A stretch of 52,902 bases of DNA from Caryophanales bacterium. Lineage in GTDB: Bacteria; Bacillota; Bacilli; Bacillales; Amphibacillaceae. The translations under genes and the position numbers were made by a program. Every line of letters begins with the position of its first letter. The stretch's first letter is position 1. Location of the stretch: the NCBI GenBank assembly GCA_026168805.1, contig JAPFDS010000020.1:1-52902 (forward strand), in the 5' to 3' direction. The notes under the pieces were generated by a model. That model was given only the letters and a program-made list of their open reading frames with translations, was not told the DNA's origin and made no database searches. Below, in pieces: positions 16,363 through 25,252 of the stretch.

Positions 16363-16492
16363 GAGAAAACCACCCGACGCCGTGACAAGCAAAAGGGTGG
16401 TTCTCGTAAAAATTAACTTTTTATGACAACCATCCGCCTGTACGGCTGAGGCTGTAAGGAGGGAAGTCAATGCTTCCCTTCTTTTATTATCT
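16363..16492 (-). ncRNA. Candidate antisense RNA overlapping the peptide gene's 3' end
   Basis: A transcript from the minus-strand promoter at 16499-16527 would start near 16492 and run convergently into the 3' UTR of the peptide mRNA, covering the segment (16420-16438) that pairs with its 5' UTR. That is the arrangement of TxpA/RatA and BsrG/SR4 in B. subtilis. It would pass the GAGAACCACCC/GGGTGGTTTTCTC hairpin near 16363-16406, which has no clean T-run, so the 3' end is uncertain. Confidence 0.4.
16458..16488 (+). terminator. Intrinsic terminator of the peptide mRNA
   Basis: GGAGGGAAG (16458-16466) pairs with CTTCCCTTC (16473-16481) over a 6-base loop, then TTTTATT. The mRNA would be about 290 bases. 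In copy 1 the 3' arm is degraded (CTTCTCTC). Confidence 0.75.
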
Positions 16493-16498
16493 ATATCC

Positions 16499-16527
16499 AT
16501 TATATATGAAATATATGCACATTTCAA
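16499..16527 (-). promoter_or_regulatory. Convergent minus-strand promoter
   Basis: Minus strand TTGAAA (16522-16527) and TATAAT (16499-16504) with a 17-base spacer. In copy 1 the -10 reads GTAAAC, and in copy 2 the region is deleted, consistent with only copy 3 being a working locus. Confidence 0.55.
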
Positions 16528-16575
16528 TGCTGTTATTCGTTCTCCCCAGACAACCATATACTTCAAGGAACACAT

Positions 16576-16735
16576 TTATAACAAGTCTTCATATTTACGT
16601 TTTCCGTGTAATATTCGCATAATGACGACTTGCTTTGTAAATTCATTGACAATATAAAAAATGATATAAGAATCTACGATGATCCTTCTATATCCTTTGG
16701 AACGTAAATATTCATCAGAAAGATAACTACCTAAG
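16576..16735 (-). pseudogene. C-terminal fragment of a RelE/ParE-family toxin
   Basis: The last 52 codons of a toxin gene are readable in frame: YLSDEYLRSKGYRRIIVD, YIIFYIVNE, VVIMRILHGKRKYEDLL, stop at 16576. This is the typical second half of ParE/RelE mRNA interferase or gyrase-inhibitor folds. The first half (about 45 residues) is missing and replaced by a truncated RhuM gene in another frame. The cognate antitoxin type (Phd/YefM) is intact at 17422. Confidence 0.75.
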
Positions 16736-17411
16736 TATCATCAGGAGCATTTTTCCATGTACTTAATCCCATATATTCTTTGTCCTTATCTGCAGAACTA
16801 TAAACAATTTCAGCAGCTGTTTTTCCGGTGATTGCATAATGAAACTTATTTTGCACAGTTGCATAAAACTTCCTAGTAACTTCTGAATTTTTATTGTAAT
16901 CGTAAGATATTTCCGCAAATATGTCTGATAACTGTTGCCATATTCTGCGTTCACTAGAACGAATCGAACGAACAGTTTCAATTAATTCACGAAAATAATC
17001 TTTCCCAAAAGCATTTTCTCCTTGCTTCATACGTTCAACATCAATTTTAAAGCCTTTTTGGATATACTCCTTCAAGACATCTGTTGCCCAAATACGAAAT
17101 TTTGTCGCTTTCTTTGAATTAACCCGGTAACCAATGGAAATTATTGCATCTAAATTATAATATTTCACAGATTTTGTTTGCATTTTACCCTCGATTGCAC
17201 AGTGCTGAGTGGTATGTGCAATTTCTGCACACACCACTTTCTCTTCAAGCTCTCCCGTCTCAAATATATTTTTTAAGTGACGAGAAATTGTTGTTCGATC
17301 TACACCAAAAAGTTCAGCAATTGTTTTTTGTGTTGCCCAAATAGTTTCTTCACGAACGATAACTTCCACTTCTTCATCAGTTCCATACACCAAAAACTGT
17401 ATTTCCCTCAT
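16731..17411 (-). CDS. RhuM-family protein, C-terminally truncated
   Basis: RhuM proteins are usually about 330-340 residues, with an N-terminal helix-turn-helix. Here 226 residues remain: FLVYGTDEEVEVIVREETIWATQ is the start region, then a DNA-binding segment (TIAELFGVDRTTISRHLKNI), the YYNLDAIISIGYRVNS signature, and GLSTWKNAP where the frame ends after four more residues. The expected ~110-residue tail is absent, and the sequence continues directly into the ParE fragment. Function of the family is unclear; it is often found on pathogenicity islands and phages. SD GGAGG precedes the ATG, 10 bases after the antitoxin stop. Confidence 0.75.
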   Translation of the reverse strand: MREIQFLVYGTDEEVEVIVREETIWATQKTIAELFGVDRTTISRHLKNIFETGELEEKVVCAEIAHTTQHCAIEGKMQTKSVKYYNLDAIISIGYRVNSKKATKFRIWATDVLKEYIQKGFKIDVERMKQGENAFGKDYFRELIETVRSIRSSERRIWQQLSDIFAEISYDYNKNSEVTRKFYATVQNKFHYAITGKTAAEIVYSSADKDKEYMGLSTWKNAPDDT

Positions 17412-17421
17412 CGTATACCTC

Positions 17422-17688
17422 CTAATTTTCTCCGTACCTATTTTTCAGTTTTTCAAAAATCATTTCAGCATCTAAAAGTTCTTCTTTGTTATTTAACTGC
17501 ATTTCGGCTTCTGCTAACTTTTCATACAGTTCTGCTTTGGCAAGTTTTTCTTTATACGTCTCCATGCTCATGACTACTAAATGCCCATAACCATTCTTCG
17601 TAATATACACCGGTTCATTGCGATCATGGCATAATTCTGATATTTCGGATGTGTTTCTCAAGTCTTTAATCGGTCTAATTTCTGGCAT
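17422..17688 (-). CDS. Phd/YefM-family antitoxin
   Basis: Short DNA-binding antitoxin, 88 residues. Visible are the N-terminal fold typical of the family (MPEIRPIKDLRNTSEISEL), the conserved EPVYITKNGYGHLVVMSMETY block (about residues 25-45 in two pieces) and a long charged C-terminal helix that would neutralise the toxin. Start: GGAGAG lies 7 bases before the ATG at 17688; the ATG at 17703 overlaps this SD. It should pair with a ParE/RelE toxin, of which only the 3' half remains downstream. Confidence 0.8.
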   Translation of the reverse strand: MPEIRPIKDLRNTSEISELCHDRNEPVYITKNGYGHLVVMSMETYKEKLAKAELYEKLAEAEMQLNNKEELLDAEMIFEKLKNRYGEN

Positions 17689-17864
17689 AAAAACACTCTC
17701 CATTCCGCATGCATAATTATGTCTATATTATAGCATGATTATGATAAGATAACCCAACAGATTTAATTTAAAATGAATTAATTTATTCCCACAAACAAAG
17801 AAACATCTATTTCATCAAATTGATAAAATAGATGTTACAATCCAAACCATTGTAAAATCAATGT

Positions 17865-17899
17865 TTATTCTCTAGACAACCACGATACACACTCCACAT
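17865..17899 (-). repeat. Remnant of an rlmCD 3' end, distal copy of a 23-bp direct repeat
   Basis: Minus strand reads VECVSWLSRE and stop, nearly the same as the true RlmCD end ([10 protein letters not shown] and stop). 23 bases (17877-17899) are identical to 19175-19197 in the same orientation, while bases outside differ. The pattern is that of attL/attR of an element integrated in the 3' end of a gene. Confidence 0.7.
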
Positions 17900-17989
17900 C
17901 GGACGAGTCGATAGAATTGATTGCTGATAAATCTCATAGGCAAAAATACGACAGCTAAACTTTGTTTTTCTTTGTATTATCTCCATCAC

Positions 17990-18604
17990 CTACGATTCAT
18001 CTTGGAGATTTTTTATTTTATATAATTCATATCCTTCATAATAATAACTTGCTTCGATTCCTTTAATATAGATTTCACGATCATTGATTTTATCCGTAAG
18101 TGCTTCTTTCAGTAGGACCTTGATTTCAAGATCCTTGATAGGGCTTCTTTCCATGGCCAATAGATAATCTGCTTTCTCAACTTGACTCCAATCGATTACG
18201 AGCCCTAACTCACTTTTTAAGATGTTATCAAGCCAGATTCTCATACCTCTCCCATTACCTTCTCTGAAAGGATGTGCAACGTTCATCTCAACATATTTCT
18301 CAATGATTTCTTCAAAAGTAGATTGTGGCATTTTTTCAATGTTTTCAAGAGCTGCCTGAAGATACATGGCTGGAACGAAACGAAAATTTCCTTTCGCGAT
18401 ATTTACATCTCGAATTTCACCAGCAAATGCATATATTTCACTGAATACATACTGATGAATGTCTGATAATGCCTTCATAGTTCCGGCATCCAATCTACCT
18501 AAAAAGCCAGTTTCAAACATTTCAAGTGCTTTTTTCTTACTAACTTTTTCTTCAACCCGGGCAAGTTCAGCGGAATCAGTAATGCCTAATTTATTATCTA
18601 ACAT
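17990..18604 (-). CDS. Fic-domain protein (AMPylase family)
   Basis: Fic enzymes transfer AMP or other phosphate-containing groups to target proteins. The catalytic loop HPFREGNGRGMR is complete (about residues 111-122), and the beta-hairpin region (FRFVPAMYLQ) precedes it. No inhibitory (S/T)xxxE(G/N) helix is visible within the protein, so it would be a class I Fic needing a separate small antitoxin. Only a tiny frame (MDKERLLERVEKLSC) precedes it and is not convincing as one. SD GGTGGAG lies 8 bases before the ATG. The gene is inside the segment flanked by the rlmCD-derived repeats. Confidence 0.88.
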   Translation of the reverse strand: MLDNKLGITDSAELARVEEKVSKKKALEMFETGFLGRLDAGTMKALSDIHQYVFSEIYAFAGEIRDVNIAKGNFRFVPAMYLQAALENIEKMPQSTFEEIIEKYVEMNVAHPFREGNGRGMRIWLDNILKSELGLVIDWSQVEKADYLLAMERSPIKDLEIKVLLKEALTDKINDREIYIKGIEASYYYEGYELYKIKNLQDES

Positions 18605-18894
18605 GATAACTTCTCCACCCTCTCCAATAACCTTTCTTTATCCATCAAATAATAAGACAAATATGATTACATGCATATTTATTGCCTTGACATCCAAGTT
18701 ACACACTCAAAGTATCTTGTTTATATTTACAACATAGGGTAAAAGTTAGTCACGCAATTCTATGTTAGCAATGCATTCAACATGCCTAGAGGACTGGATA
18801 TAGATAATATTTAAGTAGAGCAGTGAAATTTACTTTATATTTAAATCAATAACAAGAATACCAGCCATACGATGACCACTCTCCCATTATATGT
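18605..18894. other. Non-coding AT-rich gap
   Basis: Lies between the Fic gene start and the zinc-ribbon gene stop. I see no gene, hairpin terminator or convincing promoter. Confidence 0.4.
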
Positions 18895-19104
18895 TTAACG
18901 AGATTCTTTTGGAGGCTGACATACATCACACTTACGTTGGTGGTTACTTTTAAATTTTTTAAACGTTTTTTCAAAGGTGTTGCCACATGAACATTCAATT
19001 AGTAATTTTTGAGAAAACCCCTTATATTCAGTCGTCAACAGCTTACTTTCTGAATTGTTTTCAACATATTTTTTGATTTCGTCAATCGTCCATCTTTTAC
19101 CCAT
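18895..19104 (-). CDS. Small zinc-ribbon protein
   Basis: 69 residues: a short helix (WTIDEIKKYVENNS), then ECSCGNTFEKTFKKFKSNHQR and CDVCQ, giving a C-x-C ... C-x2-C metal site. The motif resembles the zinc-ribbon DNA-recognition domains found attached to phage homing endonucleases, here without a nuclease. Start: GGAGG lies 8 bases before the ATG at 19104; the ATG at 19119 overlaps the SD. Located in the repeat-flanked segment together with Fic. Confidence 0.65.
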   Translation of the reverse strand: MGKRWTIDEIKKYVENNSESKLLTTEYKGFSQKLLIECSCGNTFEKTFKKFKSNHQRKCDVCQPPKESR

Positions 19105-19162
19105 TATTCGAACCTCCATATTTTATTAATAGGTGGAGACTATTTTTAGCATCCGTTTTATA

Positions 19163-20539
19163 TTACTCTCGCTCCAACCACGATACACACTCCACATGCC
19201 CTGTCTGGCTAAACATATCCACAGGTTGCACTTCTTGCGTGCGATATCCACCATCTTCTAATATGCGTAAATCTCTAGCCAATGTAGACGGATTACAAGA
19301 CACGTACACAATTCGTTTCGGTTCCATGGCAATCATTGCTTTTAGGAACTCTTCATCGCACCCTTTGCGTGGTGGATCGACGACGATGACGTCTGGGTCG
19401 AGTCCTTGTGCTTTCCACCAAGGCATGACCTTCTCAGCCGCTCCTACGACGAATTCAGTGTTTGGCAAGTTGTTCAGCTTGGCATTTTTCTTTGCGTCGC
19501 TAATAGCTTCCGGAACGATTTCGATTCCATACACCTTTTTTGCTTTGCCTGCTAAAAATAAAGAGATGGTCCCAATTCCACAATAAGCATCAATCACAAT
19601 ATCTGATTTAGTAATTTGAGCGTATTCAAGTGCCTTATTGTATAACACTTCTGTTTGTCTTGGGTTCACTTGATAAAAAGAGCGTGCAGAAATTGCAAAT
19701 GTTAAATCTTCAATACGATCATGAATGTACGATGCTCCCCAAAGTACGTGGGTATCTTTCCCATAAATCACATTCGTTTTATTCGGATTTACGTTATGCA
19801 TAATGGATGTCACATGTGGAAGCTTTGCTCTGATCCCTTCCACTAACTTGTCTACTTGCGGGATCTTTTTCGTGCGCGTGATAAGAACAATCATCAATTC
19901 TCCTGTCGCTATTCCGGATCGTGCGACGATATGGCGCAACATACCCGTATGTGATTTTTCATCATACGCTTTTATTCCGAGTTCATTCGCGATATCACGC
20001 ACAACATGTACTGCATCATCATTGAGTTCATCTTGAATGACACAGGTCTTCATATTATCAATAATATGGTGGCTCCGTTTTTGATAAAATCCGGTAATTA
20101 ATTCACCGTCTTTCTCACCGACAGGAATCTGGATGTTATTTCGGTACCTCCATGGATCTTCCATTCCTAAGGTTTTATGAACAGGTACGTCTGGTAAACG
20201 CGCTACTTTTTGCATCGCATTTTTTACTTGATTTTGTTTCATTTCCAGTTGCATGTCATAACTCATATGTTGCAGTTGGCAGCCTCCACACTTTTCATAT
20301 ACATGGCACGGGGGTTCTACACGATGAGGACTTTCGGTATGAATATCAACTAATTTTCCATATCCGAAGTTTTTATTCACTTTAACTACTTTTACGGAAG
20401 CTTCTTCACCTGGAAGTGCAAATGGAACGAACAACGGATATCCATTTACCTTTCCAACTCCATTGCCTTGATGTGTTAAATCTTCAAATTGAAGGGTTAT
20501 TGTTTCATTTTTTTGTACTGGGGCTTTTCGTTTGGCCAT
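19163..20539 (-). CDS. rlmCD: 23S rRNA (uracil-C5)-methyltransferase RlmCD
   Basis: Methylates U747 and U1939 of 23S rRNA with SAM in B. subtilis. The 458-residue protein has an N-terminal TRAM domain (about 10-65), the iron-sulfur cysteine set ([11 protein letters not shown], about 78-88), the SAM motif [11 protein letters not shown] (about 316-326), [10 protein letters not shown], and the catalytic Cys in [12 protein letters not shown] (about 413). Start ATG at 20539 is preceded by AAGGAAG. Context next to dgkB and gat genes matches B. subtilis. The very 3' end looks like it was replaced by an integrated element. Confidence 0.92.
   Translation of the reverse strand: MAKRKAPVQKNETITLQFEDLTHQGNGVGKVNGYPLFVPFALPGEEASVKVVKVNKNFGYGKLVDIHTESPHRVEPPCHVYEKCGGCQLQHMSYDMQLEMKQNQVKNAMQKVARLPDVPVHKTLGMEDPWRYRNNIQIPVGEKDGELITGFYQKRSHHIIDNMKTCVIQDELNDDAVHVVRDIANELGIKAYDEKSHTGMLRHIVARSGIATGELMIVLITRTKKIPQVDKLVEGIRAKLPHVTSIMHNVNPNKTNVIYGKDTHVLWGASYIHDRIEDLTFAISARSFYQVNPRQTEVLYNKALEYAQITKSDIVIDAYCGIGTISLFLAGKAKKVYGIEIVPEAISDAKKNAKLNNLPNTEFVVGAAEKVMPWWKAQGLDPDVIVVDPPRKGCDEEFLKAMIAMEPKRIVYVSCNPSTLARDLRILEDGGYRTQEVQPVDMFSQTGHVECVSWLERE
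19175..19197 (-). repeat. Gene-side copy of the 23-bp direct repeat (within rlmCD)
   Basis: Identical to 17877-17899. It codes for the end of RlmCD (HVECVSWL). Distance between the copies is 1298 bases. Confidence 0.75.
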
Positions 20540-20604
20540 TTTTATCTTCCTTTATATACGTTTATTGATCATTCTCTATTGTACAGTTAAAAATCATGCA
20601 ACTA

Positions 20605-20639
20605 AAGAAAAAAGATAGCATCCTACACGCTATCCTTTT
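20605..20639 (-). terminator. Intrinsic terminator after dgkB
   Basis: Minus strand AAGGATAGC pairs with GCTATCTTTT over a short loop, then a T-run; it overlaps the last codons of dgkB. Confidence 0.75.
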
Positions 20640-21576
20640 GTACGTTGTCTTGTTCAGTTATTTGTTCATCTTCTTGATAGTTTTCTAAAAAAGATTCGGG
20701 AATAAAGAATTCAATATGTTGCTGAAAATTGTGAAATTCTCCTGGCAATAGCCCGCCGTACTCTCCATCTATATTTAATTGCATACGGTCATGTGGTATG
20801 ACTTTAACATCCTTTGCTTGTGCATAGATGATGTTCGGGTCATCTAAATGAGCTCCACGCAATAATTGTGTCGCAACACGAATGAATTCTGGAATATTTG
20901 TTTTGCGCAAAATAAGTAAATCAAAATATCCATCATTAATTTTAGCTTTTGGAGCGAGTTTTTCAAACCCACCTACTGAATTCGTATTTGATAATAAAAA
21001 TAACATGATTTCCTCATCAATGACTTCATCATCATATTCAATTCTAGTATGGGTCGGTTTCACGAATGGAAGCATTTCCATACCTTTCACATAGTAAGCG
21101 AGTTGTCCTAATACTGTTTTTAACTTACTCGGGACTTCATACGTAAGTTCTGTCAGTTCACCACCGGCAGCTATATTGATGAAATATTGCTCATTTACTT
21201 GACCAATATCGATGTGCATGGAATGATCTTCTAGAATAATATCTGTTGCTTTTAAGATGTTGCGTGGAATGTCTAGTGCCCGGGCAAAGTCATTTGTCGT
21301 ACCGGCTGGAATAATACCGATCTTTGGACGGTAGTCTTCTTTAGCAACACCATTTACAACTTCGTTAATGGTACCATCTCCACCAACAGCCACAAGGAGA
21401 TCGAACTTGTTTTTGCATGCATGAGTTGCAGCTAAACTCGCGTCTCCTTCTCCAGTTGTTGCATGAGCGGATGTTTCATACCCTGCTTTTTCTAATCGTT
21501 CAAGTACTTCTGGTAATTCTTTTTTAAAAGCCTCTCGACCAGCTGTTGGGTTATAAATGATACGGGCCTTTTTCAT
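20623..21576 (-). CDS. dgkB: Diacylglycerol kinase (lipid kinase, DgkB type)
   Basis: Phosphorylates diacylglycerol released during lipoteichoic acid synthesis, returning it to phospholipid synthesis at the membrane. Visible: IIYNPTAGR at the N-terminus, the nucleotide loop VAVGGDGTINEVVNG (about 66-80), GIIPAGTTNDFAR (about 92-104) and NIDGEYG near the C-terminus, all typical of the DAGK catalytic family. Start: GGGGAGG lies 7 bases before the ATG at 21576; a longer frame to 21606 has no SD. It follows gatCAB as in B. subtilis. Confidence 0.9.
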   Translation of the reverse strand: MKKARIIYNPTAGREAFKKELPEVLERLEKAGYETSAHATTGEGDASLAATHACKNKFDLLVAVGGDGTINEVVNGVAKEDYRPKIGIIPAGTTNDFARALDIPRNILKATDIILEDHSMHIDIGQVNEQYFINIAAGGELTELTYEVPSKLKTVLGQLAYYVKGMEMLPFVKPTHTRIEYDDEVIDEEIMLFLLSNTNSVGGFEKLAPKAKINDGYFDLLILRKTNIPEFIRVATQLLRGAHLDDPNIIYAQAKDVKVIPHDRMQLNIDGEYGGLLPGEFHNFQQHIEFFIPESFLENYQEDEQITEQDNVQKDSV

Positions 21577-21653
21577 AAGAATTCCTCCCCTTATCCTTCT
21601 TCGCAAAACTGTATCGTCATGGAAGAGCTTGTATATACGTGTTCATACTTCAT

Positions 21654-21696
21654 AAAAAAATAGGGACTACTCCTGAAACACTCTTGAAGTAGCCCC
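21654..21696 (-). terminator. Terminator of the gatCAB operon
   Basis: Minus strand GGGGCTACT pairs imperfectly with AGTAGTCCC, followed by TATTTTTTT, 15 bases after the gatB stop. Confidence 0.8.
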
Positions 21697-21711
21697 CTCC
21701 CTGTTTGATGA

Positions 21712-23139
21712 TTACCTTTTGTCGATTTCTTCTTTTAAAATCTTATTAACCATCGGTGGGTTTGCTTGACCTTTTGTTGCCTTCATTACTTGACCAACAA
21801 GGAAGCCAAGCGCTCTTCCTTTTCCTTCTTTAAAGTCAATAATTGACTGTTCGTTTTCATCGAGTACTGTAGTCACAAACTGACGTAGTTCACCTTCATC
21901 TGAAATTTGCATGAGTCCTTCAGCTTTGACAAATTCTACTGGATCTCCGCCATTTTCAATGAGGTGTGCAAATACACGCTTAGCAATTTTAGAAGAAATG
22001 GTTCCATCTTCTACAAGCTTGATCATCTTCGTAAGGCCTTCTGGGGTGATTGCAAGTTCATCTAACTCTTTTAAATGCTTATTCATATAAGCAGATAAAT
22101 CTCCCATTAACCAGTTCGACACTTGTTTCACATCTACATCTTCTTTTACAGCCGCTTCAAAGAAGTCAGCCATCGCTTTCGTACTTGTTAATACTTCAGC
22201 ATCATACGCTGGTAACCCGATTTCTTCAATATACCGCTTCTTTCGCGCATCTGGTAACTCTGGAATTTCAGCACGGACGCGTTCTTTCCACTCTTCATCA
22301 ATATGAAGAGGCATTAAATCTGGTTCTAAGAAAAAGCGATAATCATCGGCGTCGTCTTTCACGCGCATAAGAATCGTTTCACGCGTTTTTTCATCATACC
22401 GGCGTGTTTCTTGTAAAATTTCGCCACCTGATCGTAATACTTGCGCTTGACGTTTTTCTTCATGTTCAAGTCCACTACGAACGAATGCAAATGAGTTTAA
22501 GTTTTTGAGTTCGGCTTTTGTCCCAAACTTTTCTTGTCCTACTGGGCGCAAAGATATATTTGCATCACAACGAAGGGATCCTTCTTCCATCCGACAATCA
22601 GAAACACCAGTATATTGAATGATTGTTTTGAGCTTGTCTAAATAAGCATATGCTTCCTCTGGCGTACGTATGTCTGGTTCAGACACGATTTCAATTAATG
22701 GTACTCCTTGACGATTGTAATCGACAAGTGAATAGCCATCTTCATGTGTCAGTTTTCCAGCATCTTCTTCTAGATGAATGCGTGTAATACCGATTTTCTT
22801 TTTCTTACCCTCTACTTCAATCTCTACCCAACCATTTTCTGCAAATGGAGTTTCGTCTTGAGAGATTTGGTAGGCTTTCGGGTTATCTGGATAATAGTAA
22901 CTTTTTCGGTCAAAGTACGAATCTGTTGCAATCTCACAGTTGAGCGCCATTGCTGCACGCATTCCATAACTAACCGCTTCTTTATTTAACACTGGTAATG
23001 TCCCTGGATACCCTAAATCTGTTGGGTTAATATTTGAGTTTGGTTCCGCACCAAATGCATTTGGGCTGGAACTAAATATTTTTGATTTCGTTTTTAATTC
23101 AACGTGTACTTCTAGTCCGATAATGGTTTCAAAATTCAT
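21712..23139 (-). CDS. gatB: Asp-tRNA(Asn)/Glu-tRNA(Gln) amidotransferase subunit B
   Basis: Binds mischarged Glu-tRNA(Gln) or Asp-tRNA(Asn) and phosphorylates the carboxylate before amidation. The 475-residue protein starts [15 protein letters not shown], has the signature LRCDANIS (about 188-195), the cradle core with [17 protein letters not shown] (about 138-154) and the C-terminal GatB/YqeY helical domain. SD GGGGGG precedes the ATG, and the gene abuts gatA with no gap. Confidence 0.95.
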   Translation of the reverse strand: MNFETIIGLEVHVELKTKSKIFSSSPNAFGAEPNSNINPTDLGYPGTLPVLNKEAVSYGMRAAMALNCEIATDSYFDRKSYYYPDNPKAYQISQDETPFAENGWVEIEVEGKKKKIGITRIHLEEDAGKLTHEDGYSLVDYNRQGVPLIEIVSEPDIRTPEEAYAYLDKLKTIIQYTGVSDCRMEEGSLRCDANISLRPVGQEKFGTKAELKNLNSFAFVRSGLEHEEKRQAQVLRSGGEILQETRRYDEKTRETILMRVKDDADDYRFFLEPDLMPLHIDEEWKERVRAEIPELPDARKKRYIEEIGLPAYDAEVLTSTKAMADFFEAAVKEDVDVKQVSNWLMGDLSAYMNKHLKELDELAITPEGLTKMIKLVEDGTISSKIAKRVFAHLIENGGDPVEFVKAEGLMQISDEGELRQFVTTVLDENEQSIIDFKEGKGRALGFLVGQVMKATKGQANPPMVNKILKEEIDKR

Positions 23140-24603
23140 TTATTGTCCCCCCATAACTGGACGTTTTTTATGATGATTTGTTGCTTGTTCATATGCATAT
23201 GCAGCTTGATAAACGGTTTGTTCATCAAAGTGCTTTCCAATGATTTGCAACCCTAATGGTAGTCCTTCGTCCGTAAAACCACAAGGTACTGATATACTTG
23301 GCAGTCCAGCTAGGTTGGACGGAATCGTTAATATATCATTGGCATAAGATGTCACAGGATCGACAATTTCACCAATCTTATATGCATGTCTTGGTGTTGT
23401 TGGCCCAATCACAAGGTCATATTGACTAAAGATTGTTTCGAATTCTTCAATAATGCGCGTACGTACTTTTTGCGCTTTCTTGAAGTACGTATCGACATTT
23501 CCTGCACTGAGGGCAAATGTTCCTAACATCATACGAAGTTTTGCCTCGTCTCCGAACCCTTGACTTCTCGATTGTTTAAACATATCTTCTACCGTTTTCG
23601 CGTCTTTTGCACGCGCTCCGAAACGAACACCATCATAACGTGCTAAACTTGTCGATGATTCCGCTGCGGAAATAATATAATATGCGGAAGCGGCGTACGT
23701 TGAGTGAGGCACAGAGATTTTCTCCCATGTTGCTCCGAGTAGCTCTAACATTTGTAGGGCGTTTAGTACGGATTCTCTCACTTCTTCACTGACACCTTCG
23801 CCTAAATATTCTTCAGGTACAGCTATTTTCAATCCTTTAATACCTTCCTTTAACCCCTCGGAATATAAAGGAACTTGTGTATTCGCACTTGTTGAATCTC
23901 TAGAATCATTCCCCGCAATAACTTCGAGCACACGTGCATTATCTTCGACAGTTTGCGTAATTGGTCCCACATGATCAAGGGATGATGCTAGACTAATTAA
24001 TCCATATCGAGATACGAGGCCATATGTAGGTTTCATGCCAACAACTCCACAGAATGCTGCTGGTTGACGAATCGATCCCCCAGTATCAGAACCAAGAGAG
24101 AACATCACTTGTCCAGATGCTACTGCTGCAGCTGATCCACCACTTGAACCTCCAGGTACATAGTCATAATTCCATGGATTTCTCGTAATATGAAAACTTG
24201 ATTTCTCTGTGGATGATCCCATACCAAATTCGTCTAAGTTCGCCTTCCCAATCATGACCGATTGTGCATCTTGCAATTTTTCGACGACAGTTGCATCATA
24301 CAAAGGATCATTAAAGTTTGTTAATATTTGGCTTCCTGCAGTTGTACGAATTCCTTTCGTTACAATATTGTCTTTCATTGCTTGAGGAATCGCAAAGAGA
24401 GGTTGGCGTTCGGATTCATCCAATTCATCTAGCTTGGCCGCTTGTGTGCGAGCACCTTCTTCATCTACGGTTATAAATGCTTGAACATCTTCTTCACATT
24501 CTTTTATTCGATCTAATGACATTTCAGTTAATTCGGCAGCTGAAATTTCTTTTTTCTTTAGTTTATTTTCTAATTCTTTAATGGTGTACCCATATAGTGA
24601 CAT
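23140..24603 (-). CDS. gatA: Amidotransferase subunit A (glutaminase)
   Basis: Amidase-signature enzyme that releases ammonia from glutamine for GatB. The Ser-cisSer-Lys triad is visible: Lys in MKDNI (about 77), [14 protein letters not shown] (about 150-163) with cis-Ser, and the nucleophile Ser in [14 protein letters not shown] (about 170-183). 487 residues, normal length. SD GGGAGG precedes the ATG. Confidence 0.95.
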   Translation of the reverse strand: MSLYGYTIKELENKLKKKEISAAELTEMSLDRIKECEEDVQAFITVDEEGARTQAAKLDELDESERQPLFAIPQAMKDNIVTKGIRTTAGSQILTNFNDPLYDATVVEKLQDAQSVMIGKANLDEFGMGSSTEKSSFHITRNPWNYDYVPGGSSGGSAAAVASGQVMFSLGSDTGGSIRQPAAFCGVVGMKPTYGLVSRYGLISLASSLDHVGPITQTVEDNARVLEVIAGNDSRDSTSANTQVPLYSEGLKEGIKGLKIAVPEEYLGEGVSEEVRESVLNALQMLELLGATWEKISVPHSTYAASAYYIISAAESSTSLARYDGVRFGARAKDAKTVEDMFKQSRSQGFGDEAKLRMMLGTFALSAGNVDTYFKKAQKVRTRIIEEFETIFSQYDLVIGPTTPRHAYKIGEIVDPVTSYANDILTIPSNLAGLPSISVPCGFTDEGLPLGLQIIGKHFDEQTVYQAAYAYEQATNHHKKRPVMGGQ

Positions 24604-24615
24604 ACTGTTTCCTCC

Positions 24616-24906
24616 CTACTCCAAGATTGGTGGTACTTTAAAATATCCATCTTTTTGATCTGGAGCATTTTTTAATGCTTCTTCTTGTGTGATGGTTTGT
24701 TTTGGAACATCTTCTCGCAATACATTTCCTTCGTGTAGTACATGTGTCGTTGGTTTTACATCATCTGTGTTTAGTTCACTTAATTGATTGGCAAAGTTGA
24801 TGACTGATTGTAATTGTTCTTGATACATTGCGACTTCTTCGTCTGTAACAGCTAAATGTACGAGGTCTGCAATTCTCTCGACTTGTTCCTTTGTGATTTG
24901 TGTCAT
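24616..24906 (-). CDS. gatC: Amidotransferase subunit C
   Basis: Small scaffold that clamps GatA and GatB together. 96 residues, with the typical start (ITKEQVERIADLVHLAVTDEE) and end (QKDGYFKVPPILE). First gene of gatCAB; SD GAGGAGG. The upstream leader holds a long perfect hairpin. Confidence 0.93.
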   Translation of the reverse strand: MTQITKEQVERIADLVHLAVTDEEVAMYQEQLQSVINFANQLSELNTDDVKPTTHVLHEGNVLREDVPKQTITQEEALKNAPDQKDGYFKVPPILE

Positions 24907-25058
24907 ATAGTAGGCCTCCTCTAAAAAACTTTTATTGTTTCATTATCGCTCTTGGTATGTATGTTTAATGAAGTGTACAACATACTATAGTACCATTGAT
25001 GATAGCAGATGTCAGTCTTTATACGCAACTATTCTCATGTGATGAACTCCTATTATAC

Positions 25059-25117
25059 ACTATTTCTATCCTTTATTTAGTTCATTCATTCTGTGCTAAA
25101 TAAAGGATAGAAATAGT
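25059..25117. repeat. 22-bp perfect inverted repeat upstream of gatC
   Basis: Arms 25059-25080 and 25096-25117 are exact complements with a 15-base loop. There is no T-run on the minus strand after it. A TATAAT-like -10 lies further upstream (near 25140-25147), so the hairpin would be in the gatC leader. Not a T-box: no specifier or T-box core sequence is visible. The rest of 24907-25294 shows only the terminator listed next. Confidence 0.7.
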
Positions 25118-25195
25118 ATCATTGCGAACTCAAGTCTTATTATATCATAATTATCGAATACTATTGTACATCTCGTTCATGAAAACGTCTGAATA

Positions 25196-25252
25196 CAAAA
25201 AAAGAGCCAATTACGATCAATAATTCATTGAACGCAACTGACTCTTTTTTGA
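25196..25252. terminator. Terminator after rocA, bidirectional
   Basis: AAAAAAGAG(C/T)CA(A/G)TT arms at 25198-25213 and 25237-25252, with A-run and T-run on the two sides, loop about 23 bases. It separates rocA from gatC transcription. Confidence 0.75.

Larger units (their letters stand above)
16269..16550 (+). repeat. Copy 3 of the repeated peptide/3'-UTR module
   Basis: The most complete of three related segments in the window (others at 7810-8098 and 9971-10153). Only this one keeps the N-terminal coding region, the plus-strand terminator and both promoters. Shared blocks are the ACCACCC/GGGTGGT hairpin, TTTATGACAACC, CCGCCTGTACGGCTGAGGC, GGAGGGAAG and the AT-rich tail tattatctatatcca. 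Confidence 0.75.

Noticed and set aside
16324-16575. 83-codon minus-strand frame across repeat copy 3
   Set aside because: It lies across the structured toxin-like module, has no SD, and the same region in copies 1 and 2 is not kept open.
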